A DNA stretch of 64,000 bases. Source: Qipengyuania aurantiaca (GTDB lineage Bacteria; Pseudomonadota; Alphaproteobacteria; Sphingomonadales; Sphingomonadaceae). Below the pieces are notes generated by a model. That model searched no databases. It worked only from the letters and a program-made list of their open reading frames with translations, and was not told the origin of the DNA. Of the stretch, positions 51,916 to 60,050 are shown piece after piece. Both the position numbers and the translations under genes were made by a program. The stretch's first letter is position 1, and each line of letters starts with the position of its first letter. The stretch is from contig NZ_CP081295.1 of the NCBI RefSeq assembly GCF_019711375.1, positions 248,001 through 312,000 on the forward strand. The letters run 5' to 3'.

Positions 51916-53446
51916 GGGTTTTCTCCTGCGGAATGGAAGCGGCGACGCGCTGCATGGCGATTGCGGCTATGAGCCAAGAGGCGGCGGCGAACAGCATGGT
52001 CCACAAGGGCTCGCCCGGGAACAGCCACAGCATGACCTGCCCCATCACGGTCGCCACCAGCAGCTGCGGCACGACGATGAAGACGTTGAACAGCCCCATG
52101 TAGATGCCGAGCTTGGCCTGCGGGAGGTTCGAGGCGAGGATGGCGTAGGGCATGGCGAGGATGCTGGCCCAGGCGATGCCGATGCCGACCTCGGCCAGCA
52201 GCAGCGCGTTCGCATCGCGCACGAAAAAGAACATCAGGAATCCGGCCGCACCCAGCGTCAGGCAGATCGAGTGGGTCATGACCTGTCCGAACTTGCGGCT
52301 GAGCACCGGCAGCAAGGCCAGCGCGGCGATCGCGGCCACCCCGTTATAGACCGTGAAGAGCACGTTCACCCAGTTCGCGCCCTCGTTATAAGCGGCGCTC
52401 GCCGTGTCGGTGCTGCCGAAGACATATTGCGTCACCACCGGCGTGGTGTTGATCCACATGATGAAGAGCGCCGACCAGCTGAAGAACTGCACCAGCGCGA
52501 GGCGCTTCATCACCTCCGGCATACCGGCGAAATCGCCAACGATGCTGGAGAGCATGTTCGCGGACTGGCCCTTCTTGGCCATCGAGATCGCGACTGCGCT
52601 GAGCAGGCCGTAGACTGCCAGCAACCCGCCGAGGAGCAACATCTCTTTCTGCAGGTCGAGCGACTGGACAAGCAGGACTACGACAAGACCGGCCGCCATC
52701 CAGACGGCGCTCGAAAGATAGGTCTTTGCCGCAAGCGCCCTGATCGGCTGGCTGTCGTCCGGCTTTGCCTCGCCGCCGAAGGTTGCCATTTCCTCGGGCG
52801 AGAATTCCCTCGTGGTCACGATGGTCCACATGACGGCCGCGAAGAGCGCGAAGGCGCCGAACCAGAAGCTGTATTTGACCGTGTCGGGAATACCGCCATC
52901 GGGCGCGACATTGGCCACGCCCAGCTGGTCGAGGAACCAGGGGAAGATCGACCCGACCACCGCGCCTGCGCCGATGAAGGCGGTCTGCACGGCATAGCCC
53001 GCGCTGTGCTGGTCGGTCCTCAGCATATCGCCGACAAAGGCGCGGAACGGCTCCATCGAGACGTTGAGCGAAGCGTCGAGCACCCACAGCATGGCCGCCG
53101 CAAACAGCAGCGGCGCCCCGAAGGCGGGGCTCAGCGGCATCAGGAACAGCGACAGCGCGGCAAAGATCGCGCCGGTCAGGAAATAGGGGCGGCGGCGGCC
53201 CAGCCGGTTCCATGTCCGGTCAGACAGATGGCCGATGATTGGCTGGACGATGAGGCCCGTCAACGGAGCCGCGACCCAGAGCGCGGGCAGATCGTCGATG
53301 CTGGAACCGAGCGTCTGGAAAACGCGGCTCATGTTCGCGTTTTGCAGCGCGAAACCGATCTGGATACCGAAGAAGCCGAAGCTGATGTTCCACAGGCCGG
53401 CGAAACCCTGCCGAGGTTTTTCGCGAACAGTCGCGTCCATAGTCAT
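51908..53446 (-). CDS. MFS sugar transporter of the maltodextrin locus
   Basis: The protein has 512 residues. The start at 53446 has GAGGA close upstream; M3 is an alternative. It has twelve hydrophobic helices and an SLC45/sucrose-transporter-like profile: GFALQNANMSRVFQTLGSS, LTGLIVQPIIGHLSDRTWNR and GRRRPYFLTGAIFAAL. Located between the LacI regulator and GH13 amylase, it most likely imports maltose or maltodextrins across the inner membrane with protons. The N-terminal motif order fits MalY-type maltose carriers of alphaproteobacteria. Confidence 0.87.
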   Translation of the reverse strand: MTMDATVREKPRQGFAGLWNISFGFFGIQIGFALQNANMSRVFQTLGSSIDDLPALWVAAPLTGLIVQPIIGHLSDRTWNRLGRRRPYFLTGAIFAALSLFLMPLSPAFGAPLLFAAAMLWVLDASLNVSMEPFRAFVGDMLRTDQHSAGYAVQTAFIGAGAVVGSIFPWFLDQLGVANVAPDGGIPDTVKYSFWFGAFALFAAVMWTIVTTREFSPEEMATFGGEAKPDDSQPIRALAAKTYLSSAVWMAAGLVVVLLVQSLDLQKEMLLLGGLLAVYGLLSAVAISMAKKGQSANMLSSIVGDFAGMPEVMKRLALVQFFSWSALFIMWINTTPVVTQYVFGSTDTASAAYNEGANWVNVLFTVYNGVAAIAALALLPVLSRKFGQVMTHSICLTLGAAGFLMFFFVRDANALLLAEVGIGIAWASILAMPYAILASNLPQAKLGIYMGLFNVFIVVPQLLVATVMGQVMLWLFPGEPLWTMLFAAASWLIAAIAMQRVAASIPQEKTHA

Positions 53447-53525
53447 GCAATCCTCATCCCGGCCGGGTCTTTGCGCCCGGTCCCTCGTTTCGCATGGCTG
53501 GCACGAAGCGGGCCGCAAGGCCACT

Positions 53526-53541
53526 GCGTATACGAATACGC
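53526..53541. promoter_or_regulatory. Putative LacI-family operator before the MFS-amylase genes
   Basis: GCGTAT-ACGA-ATACGC is a perfect inverted repeat in the gap between the lacI stop and the MFS start, about 80 bases upstream of the latter. Its GTATACG core recurs upstream of the TonB receptor at 55435-55451. It is probably the binding site of the adjacent LacI protein. Confidence 0.55.
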
Positions 53542-54579
53542 TTATGCGGTGACGCTGCTGCCGCGCACGATCAGTTTGCCGGGCAATTTGCGCGGCGGAA
53601 GGTCGCGGCCCTCGACTTGCGCCAGCAGCGTTTCGACGAGCACTTCGCCCGCGCCCTTGATGTCTTGCATCACCGTGGTGAGCGGCGGCGTGGTCATGCT
53701 GGCGGCCGGAATATCGTCGAAACCGACCACCGCGACATCGCCGGGCACGCTGCGCCCCGCTTCGGAAAGCGCGCGCAGGGCACCGATGGCAATAAGGTCG
53801 CTCGCGGCGAAAATCGCGTCGAACTCCGCCCCGCTGTCGATCAGCGCCTTCGCCGCGGCCCGTCCCTGCTCCTCTGTGGTGAGGGCATCGAACTGCAGTT
53901 TGGGATCGGGCTCCAAACCCGCATCCGCCAGCGCCGCGCAAAGCCCCGCGTAGCGCCCTGCAAACTCGGGGTAGTGATCGTCCGCATGGCCGAGAAAGGC
54001 GATCCGCTTGCGTCCCTGCGCCAGCAAATGCTCGCCTGCCAGCCGCCCGGCCTCGACATTGTCGGTGCCCACGGTCACACCGCTGCTGTCGCTCGATACG
54101 GACCCCCAGCGCGCGAAATGCGTGCCCTGCCCGGCCAGTTGCTCCATCCGCTCGCGGTATTTGGTGTAGTCGCCATAGCCCAGCAGGATCAGCCCGTCGG
54201 CGCGGTGGCTGTCCTGGTACTGGACGTGCCAGTCGTCCTCCATGCGCTGGAAGGAGATGAGCAGGTCCAGCCCCCGGTCGGCAGTCGCGCGGGTGATCGA
54301 CCCGAGCATCGCGAGGAAGAAGGGGTTGATCATGCTCTCGTCGGGCGTCGGGTCCTCGAAGAACAGCAAGGCGATGGTGTTCGAGCGCTGCGAACGCAAG
54401 GACGAGGCGTTCTTGTCGACCGTATAATTGAGGTCGCGCGCGATCTGCTGGATCTTGGCGCGGGTTTTCTCGCTGACCGAGCGATCACCGCGCAGGGCAC
54501 GGCTGACAGTGGGCTGCGAAACCCCAGCCGCGTAGGCGATGTCGAAACTCGTCGGCCGTCCGGTCGGCTTGCGTCCCAT
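53542..54579 (-). CDS. LacI-family transcriptional regulator (maltodextrin type)
   Basis: The protein has 345 residues. The ATG at 54579 has GGGGAGAG upstream; a TTG 12 bases earlier is less likely. The LacI helix-turn-helix is DIAYAAGVSQPTVSRALRGD and the hinge helix is KNASSLRSQRSNTIALLF. The ligand domain has the periplasmic-binding-protein fold, with AIFAASDLIAIGALRALSEAG and VAVVGFDDIPAASM. It likely represses the MFS-amylase and TonB-halogenase-glycosidase genes and is induced by maltose or maltodextrin (inference). Confidence 0.92.
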   Translation of the reverse strand: MGRKPTGRPTSFDIAYAAGVSQPTVSRALRGDRSVSEKTRAKIQQIARDLNYTVDKNASSLRSQRSNTIALLFFEDPTPDESMINPFFLAMLGSITRATADRGLDLLISFQRMEDDWHVQYQDSHRADGLILLGYGDYTKYRERMEQLAGQGTHFARWGSVSSDSSGVTVGTDNVEAGRLAGEHLLAQGRKRIAFLGHADDHYPEFAGRYAGLCAALADAGLEPDPKLQFDALTTEEQGRAAAKALIDSGAEFDAIFAASDLIAIGALRALSEAGRSVPGDVAVVGFDDIPAASMTTPPLTTVMQDIKGAGEVLVETLLAQVEGRDLPPRKLPGKLIVRGSSVTA

Positions 54580-54693
54580 GTCTCTCCCCAAGCACCGAAG
54601 CGCCTCTCTATCGGGACGCTAAGGCAGTCTTGCGCAGAAGTCCAAAGGCTTGGGCGTGAATTGTGCAAGAATCGGCGCTAACAGCCGGTAATC

Positions 54694-55386
54694 ATGACCA
54701 GTCCCCTCGCCCTTTCGCCAAACGCCGCCCTGTCGGTGACCCGTTTCGGGCGGGAGGAGCAGCCGCTCGTCACCGTTACCGATGCGCTGGCCGATCCGGC
54801 GCAGGTCGTCGAAATTGCCGCGCGCCACAGCTACAAGCCTATCGGCGCGTTTTATCCCGGCCTCCGCGCTGCCGTGTCGGAGCGAATTGCGATGCCGCTC
54901 GTCGACCCCTTGCTAGAGCATTTCGTTTCGGCTTTCGGCCTCGCGCGCACGCCACGATTTCGCGAATGCTTTCTCTCGGTCGTCACCGCCAGCCCCTCGG
55001 ACCTCGCCCCCATTCAGCGGCTGCCGCATTTCGACGGGACCGAACCAGAACGGCTCGCGGTTCTGCTCTATCTCGACGCGCAGGAAACCGGGGGCACCGG
55101 TTTTTATCGCCAGCGTGCAACCGGCTTTGAAAGCGTCGACGAAAGCCGCTTCGAAACCTACCGCGAAACGCTCGAAAGTGAGATCGCCCGACACGGCTTG
55201 CCCGATAGCCGTTACATCGATGGCGACACCGAAATCTTCGAGCAAACCCACCGGATCGAAGGCGCTTTCAATTCGCTTGTCATATACCGTGGCAACACGC
55301 TGCATTGCGCCGCCCTTCCCGGCGACTTTGCACCCGAGACAGACCCCCGAAAGGGCCGATTGACGCTCAATCTCTTCCTCGACTGA
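54694..55386 (+). CDS. DUF6445-type protein with dioxygenase-like metal motif
   Basis: The protein has 230 residues. Motifs H112-x-D114 (PHFDG), H204 (NTLHCAALP) and R222 (KGRLTLNLFLD) follow the order HxD...H...R of 2-oxoglutarate/Fe(II) oxygenases, and beta-rich segments surround them. I recall the DUF6445 family beside tryptophan-halogenase-like genes in Caulobacter- and Sphingomonas-type sugar loci, which agrees with the gene 3 kb downstream. Substrate unknown. It diverges from lacI and lies 191 bases before the TonB receptor. Confidence 0.65.
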   Translation: MTSPLALSPNAALSVTRFGREEQPLVTVTDALADPAQVVEIAARHSYKPIGAFYPGLRAAVSERIAMPLVDPLLEHFVSAFGLARTPRFRECFLSVVTASPSDLAPIQRLPHFDGTEPERLAVLLYLDAQETGGTGFYRQRATGFESVDESRFETYRETLESEIARHGLPDSRYIDGDTEIFEQTHRIEGAFNSLVIYRGNTLHCAALPGDFAPETDPRKGRLTLNLFLD

Positions 55387-55434
55387 CCCGAGAAAAACTC
55401 CAAACATTCAGTTAGTTACGCGACGCATTCATAT

Positions 55435-55451
55435 CGTGTATACGTATGCCG
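55435..55451. promoter_or_regulatory. Putative LacI-family operator before the TonB receptor operon
   Basis: The stretch around GTGTATACGTATGC shares the GTATACG core and most flanks with the palindrome at 53526-53541. It lies about 130 bases before the receptor start. It is less symmetric than the first site, but suggests co-control of both halves of the maltodextrin locus. Confidence 0.42.
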
Positions 55452-55577
55452 TCTTCCGAAACCGGCCGCCGTGGACGTATCAAAAGCTGGAACAGGCGGG
55501 GGCAACACCTGCCACGAGTCTAACGGGACTGCTCGCGCTGCAAGCACACGGCCGGGCGATTTGGGAGAATACGCACA

Positions 55578-58427
55578 ATGGCATTTCGCAAGCACCTGGG
55601 AGGGGGCATCAGCACCGGCGCAATCACGATCGCGCTGGCCTCGATCGCCGCGCCCGCACTGGCCCAGGAAGCCTCGGTCGAACCGCAGGATGAGAACGTC
55701 TCGGAAGCGGACAATGGCGCCGAAGACAATGTGATCATCGTCTCCGGCTATCGCCAGGCGCTCGAGAACGCCGTCAATCTCAAGCGCGAAGCCCCGGTCA
55801 TCGCCGAAGCCTTCAGCGCCGAAGACATCGGCAAGCTGCCCGACGTCTCCATCGCCGAAACGCTGGGCCGCCTGCCCGGTCTTGCCGTGCAGCGCGTGGA
55901 AGGCCGTGCGCAAACGCTGTCGGTCCGCGGCCTCGGCCCCGATTATTCGAACTCGCTCCTCAACGGCCGCCAGCTGGTTTCCTCGGGCGATAACCGCGCG
56001 GTCGAATACGACCAGTATCCTTCCGAGCTGATCGACCAGGGCGTGGTCTACAAAGTGCCCTATGCCGGCCTCATCGGTCAGGGCCTTGCCGGTACCGTCG
56101 ACCTGCGCACCATCCGCCCGCTGGCCAAGGGCGAGCAGATCTTCTCCATCGCCGGCCGCGTCGAATTCAGCGAAGACGGCGCGCTCAATCCCGACGTTAA
56201 GGGCTGGGGCTATCGCGCGACCGGCACCTATGTCGACCAGTTCGCCGACGACACGCTGGGTCTTGCCGTCGGCGTCGCCTACCAGTCGAGCCCGAGCCAG
56301 GTGAAGCGCTTCAACGCCTGGGGCTATCCCGAACTCGGCGATGGCGATGTCGACAGCGGTAACGCGCCCGACGGATCGCAGGGTGCGCTCGTCCTTGGCG
56401 GCATGAAGCCTTACGCAAAGTCGGTCGACCTCGATCGCCTGGGCGCTTTCGGTACGCTCGAATGGCAGCCGAGCCCCGAGTGGAACACCACGCTCGATGT
56501 CTTCTACGCCGACTATCGCGAGCGTATTCCGCTGCGCGGCATCGAATTCCCGCTCAATCCGGGCTGGGGTGCCGGCACGACGATTACCGACGTCAGCAAC
56601 ACCGGCCTTGCCGACAGCGTTACCTTCGAAAACGTCCAGCCCGTGGTTCGCAACGATTACGACCGCAAGGACGTGGAAACGATCGCGTTGGGCTGGAATA
56701 CGAAATACGAGAACGACGACGTCATCCTCAACCTCGACGTCGCTTACTCGCGCGCCGACCGCCGTTTGCAGCAGATCGAAAGCTATTCGGGTCTGAACTT
56801 TGCCGCTGGCGACACCAATGCGGGCGACACGGTCACCTACACGCGCACCGGGGATGGCTTCCCGTTCCGGTTCACCAACCAGGTCGACTACTCGGACACC
56901 AGCATCATCCAGCTGACCGATCCGCGTGGTTGGGGTGGCGGCCGCGGCATCGTCCAGGCCGGTTTCATCAACGACACCAGCACGGATGACGATCTGTGGA
57001 CGGTGCGCGGCGAAGTCGTCGGCAAGGTCGACAGCCCGCTCATCAAGAACCTGGTCATCGGCGCCTCCTACGACCAGCGCACCAAGTCGCGCGACATCAC
57101 GCAGAACTTCCTCAGCCTTGCCGGCCCGAACGGCGCCTTCATCGACGATGGCGCAATCACTCGTGCGCCGATCCCGCAGGAAGCCCTGCTTGAGCCGATC
57201 GCCGCGCTCGACTTCCTCGGCTTCGGCCCGCAGGTCGCCTACGATCCTTTCGTGCTGCTCAACAACGGCACCTATGTCCTGACCAGCATCGAAAGCTCCG
57301 ACCTGCCCTATCCGGGTGACTGGACCGTCGATGAAAACATCTGGACCGGTTACCTTCGGGCGGATCTCGACACCATGCTCGGTGCGATCCCGATGACCGG
57401 TAACATCGGCGTCCAGGCGGTCTTCACGAGCCAGAGCTCGAGCGGCTTCGAATCGGATGGCGGCATCGGTGCGCAGCAGGTCCCCGTGACCGATGGTGAC
57501 GAATACTCGCACCTCCTGCCCAGCATGACGCTGAACTTCGCAATTGCCGACGACATGAAGCTGCGCTTCGGTGCGGCGCGGACGCTGGCCCGGGCCCGGA
57601 TGGACTTCCTCAACGCCTCGACCAACGCGGGCGTCAGCGATGTCTTCGACTTCGAAACCGGTTCGATCTTCAGCGGCAGCGGCGGCAACCCGCAGCTTCG
57701 TCCTTACGTCGCCGACGGGGTCGACCTGAGCTACGAATGGTACTTCGGCGGCGAAGGCTATTTCGCGATTGCCGGCTACTACAAGTGGCTCGACGATTTC
57801 GTGAACTCGAACGCCGGCGTGGTGCGCGACTTCAGCTACCTGCGTCCGGTCCTTTCGGACCAGCAGCGCGCGATTGCCGATGCGACCACCTATTTGGGTG
57901 TTGTAAGCGCTCCGGACAATCAGGCCGATGGCTGGATCCGCGGCGTGGAAGCTTCGCTTTCGGTACCCTTCGCCCTGTTCACCGACGGCTTTGCAAGCGG
58001 CTTCGGTTTCCAGACCAGCGTGGCCTTCACCGACAGCGAGCTGACCATCTACCCGCAGGAAGGCGATCCTTTCGAAACCGACGTTCCGGGCCTTTCGAAG
58101 TGGGTCGTCAACTCGACCGCCTACTACGAGAACAGCGGCTTCGAAGCGCGTATCAGCCACCGCTATCGCACCGAATTCCTTGCCGAATTCCCCGCGATCT
58201 CGGCCAGCCGCGCCCAGCGCCTGACCTATGCGGAATCGATCTTCGACGCGCAGATCGGCTACCGCTTCGAGGACGGCACCGCTCTCGAAGGCCTGTCGCT
58301 GACCCTGCAGGCGCTCAACCTCACGGACGAACCTTTCGTGAGCTACGCCAACGGCGATCGCGAGCAGATCATCGATTACGAAGAGTACGGTCGCACCTAC
58401 CTGATCGGCGCGTCGTACCGCTTCTGA
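55578..58427 (+). CDS. TonB-dependent receptor of the maltodextrin locus
   Basis: The protein has 949 residues. The signal peptide ends APALA near residue 29. A TonB-box-like IIVSGYRQALENAV is followed by the plug (about 65-190): GKLPDVSIAETLGRLPGLAV and RGLGPDYSNSLLNGRQL. Then comes a long barrel ending GASYRF with the terminal aromatic. This is the Caulobacter MalA-like class of sugar receptors. Genes for starch breakdown follow, so maltodextrin uptake across the outer membrane is likely. GGGAGAA precedes the start. Confidence 0.92.
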   Translation: MAFRKHLGGGISTGAITIALASIAAPALAQEASVEPQDENVSEADNGAEDNVIIVSGYRQALENAVNLKREAPVIAEAFSAEDIGKLPDVSIAETLGRLPGLAVQRVEGRAQTLSVRGLGPDYSNSLLNGRQLVSSGDNRAVEYDQYPSELIDQGVVYKVPYAGLIGQGLAGTVDLRTIRPLAKGEQIFSIAGRVEFSEDGALNPDVKGWGYRATGTYVDQFADDTLGLAVGVAYQSSPSQVKRFNAWGYPELGDGDVDSGNAPDGSQGALVLGGMKPYAKSVDLDRLGAFGTLEWQPSPEWNTTLDVFYADYRERIPLRGIEFPLNPGWGAGTTITDVSNTGLADSVTFENVQPVVRNDYDRKDVETIALGWNTKYENDDVILNLDVAYSRADRRLQQIESYSGLNFAAGDTNAGDTVTYTRTGDGFPFRFTNQVDYSDTSIIQLTDPRGWGGGRGIVQAGFINDTSTDDDLWTVRGEVVGKVDSPLIKNLVIGASYDQRTKSRDITQNFLSLAGPNGAFIDDGAITRAPIPQEALLEPIAALDFLGFGPQVAYDPFVLLNNGTYVLTSIESSDLPYPGDWTVDENIWTGYLRADLDTMLGAIPMTGNIGVQAVFTSQSSSGFESDGGIGAQQVPVTDGDEYSHLLPSMTLNFAIADDMKLRFGAARTLARARMDFLNASTNAGVSDVFDFETGSIFSGSGGNPQLRPYVADGVDLSYEWYFGGEGYFAIAGYYKWLDDFVNSNAGVVRDFSYLRPVLSDQQRAIADATTYLGVVSAPDNQADGWIRGVEASLSVPFALFTDGFASGFGFQTSVAFTDSELTIYPQEGDPFETDVPGLSKWVVNSTAYYENSGFEARISHRYRTEFLAEFPAISASRAQRLTYAESIFDAQIGYRFEDGTALEGLSLTLQALNLTDEPFVSYANGDREQIIDYEEYGRTYLIGASYRF

Positions 58428-58443
58428 TCCTTTCGTCGGCAAG

Positions 58444-58517
58444 GCGGGCCGATCCTCCGGTCCGCTTCGCCCCCGAAACGCCGGGTTTGGTTTTCGCTTC
58501 GGCGAGCTAAACCCGGC
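58444..58517 (+). other. Tandem hairpins between receptor and halogenase genes
   Basis: The first hairpin pairs 58444-58451 with 58458-58465 (eight pairs, one G-U). The second pairs GCCGGGTTT (58480-58488) with AAACCCGGC (58509-58517), enclosing an inner TCGC/GCGA stem with a TTCG tetraloop. No T run follows, so read-through into the halogenase gene is expected. They may partly terminate transcription or protect the receptor mRNA 3' end, making much more receptor than enzyme. Confidence 0.6.
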
Positions 58518-58535
58518 GCAGAGGGAGAAGACCTT

Positions 58536-60050
58536 ATGTCGGACAAGACAAACAGACGCCTTGTGATCGCCGGCGGCGGGACCGCGGGCTGGATGGCGGC
58601 GGCCGCACTGGCTCGCTTCGCACCTCCGGGAACTGCGATCACGCTAGTCGAAAGCGAGGCAATCGGCACGGTGGGCGTTGGCGAAGCCACCATTCCGCAG
58701 ATCCACCTCTTCAACGGCGCCCTGGGGCTCGACGAGGCGGAATTCCTGCGCGAGACCAAGGGCAGCTTCAAGCTCGGCATCGAATTTGACGGCTGGCTGC
58801 GCGAAGGCGAAAGCTACATGCACGCTTTCGGGGCCATCGGCCGCAGCGCCGGGCTCCTGCCCTTTCATCATTATTGGCTGCGGGCCCGCAAACTCGGGAT
58901 CGCCAAGCCTCTGATCCGCTATTCGCTCAACGAACTGGCCGCGCGCACCATGCGCATGCAGCGCGGACGGCGTGGGGGCACCGGGCCGGAAGTGCCCTAT
59001 GCCTATCATTTCGATGCCGGTCTTTACGCGGCGTATCTCCGCCGCTTTGCCGAGGCGCGCGGTGTCACGCGGGTCGAGGGGCTGATCGAAAGCGTCGAGC
59101 AGGATGGCGAGAACGGGACGATCACCGGCCTTGCTCTGGACGGCGACCGCCGGGTCGAAGGCGACTTCTTCTTCGACTGCACGGGCTTTCGCGGCCTGCT
59201 GATCGAGCAGGCGCTGGGTGCCGGCTTCGACGACTGGACGAACTATCTTCCCTGCGACCGGGCCATGGCGGTGCCGTGCGAAGGCGGCGGCGATTTCACG
59301 CCCTACACGCGCTCCACCGCGCGAAAAGCGGGCTGGCAATGGCGCATTCCGCTGCAGCATCGCATCGGTAACGGGATGGTCTATTCCTCGGCGCACCTGA
59401 GCGATGACGAGGCGGCCGAGACGCTCCTCGCCAATCTCGACGGCGCGCCGCAGGGCGACCCGCGCCCGATCCGCTTCACCACGGGCAAGCGCCGCCAGCA
59501 CTGGAAAGGCAATTGCCTCGCGCTCGGCCTCGCCGCCGGGTTCATGGAGCCGCTGGAATCGACCAGCATCCACCTGGTCCAGAGCGCAATCAGCCGCTTC
59601 CTTTCGGTCCTCCCGCAAGGCGATCCCGACCCTGCCATCACCGACTGGTTCAACGATCAGGCCGAGTTCGAGTGGACGCGCATCCGCGACTTTCTCGTCC
59701 TCCACTACACCGCCAATCGCCGCGATGGTCAGCCGTTCTGGGATGACGTGCGCAATATGGCGCTGCCCGAAACCCTCGTCGCCAAGATCGCGAGCTGGAA
59801 GGCCGCCGGCCTCATCCACCGCGAGCATGAGGAACTGTTCACCGACGTGGGCTGGTTGCAGGTTTTCGCCGGACAGGGTGTCGAGGCCGAGGGCTACAAC
59901 CCGATGGCCGATGCCCTCACCGACGACGAACTGCGCGCGCTTCTGGACGGGACCGAGCACGCTCTCGTCGAGGAAGTGAAAGCGATGCCCCGCCACCTCG
60001 ATTTCCTGCAGCAATTCATCCGTCCCGCCCCCCAGGGAGTGCCTTCATGA
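58536..60050 (+). CDS. Flavin-dependent tryptophan-halogenase-family protein
   Basis: The protein has 504 residues. FAD motif IAGGGTAGWMAAAAL (11-25), VGVGEATIP (46-54), the catalytic lysine K79 in GSFKLGIEF, GWQWRIP (266-272) and the active-site E338/E341 in FMEPLESTSIH are all present. By residue pattern it could be a functional halogenase. Similar proteins lie in TonB/sugar loci of alphaproteobacteria and some halogenate indole-like compounds, yet their role in sugar use is unknown. GAGGGAGAAG precedes the start. The stop overlaps the next gene (ATGA). Confidence 0.9.
   Translation: MSDKTNRRLVIAGGGTAGWMAAAALARFAPPGTAITLVESEAIGTVGVGEATIPQIHLFNGALGLDEAEFLRETKGSFKLGIEFDGWLREGESYMHAFGAIGRSAGLLPFHHYWLRARKLGIAKPLIRYSLNELAARTMRMQRGRRGGTGPEVPYAYHFDAGLYAAYLRRFAEARGVTRVEGLIESVEQDGENGTITGLALDGDRRVEGDFFFDCTGFRGLLIEQALGAGFDDWTNYLPCDRAMAVPCEGGGDFTPYTRSTARKAGWQWRIPLQHRIGNGMVYSSAHLSDDEAAETLLANLDGAPQGDPRPIRFTTGKRRQHWKGNCLALGLAAGFMEPLESTSIHLVQSAISRFLSVLPQGDPDPAITDWFNDQAEFEWTRIRDFLVLHYTANRRDGQPFWDDVRNMALPETLVAKIASWKAAGLIHREHEELFTDVGWLQVFAGQGVEAEGYNPMADALTDDELRALLDGTEHALVEEVKAMPRHLDFLQQFIRPAPQGVPS

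Noticed and set aside
55416..58442. A 1008-codon open frame on the minus strand opposite the TonB receptor
   Set aside because: It mirrors a clear receptor gene in GC-rich DNA. Its translation is rich in Arg, Val, Asp and Gly without any family motif, and no ribosome site fits.
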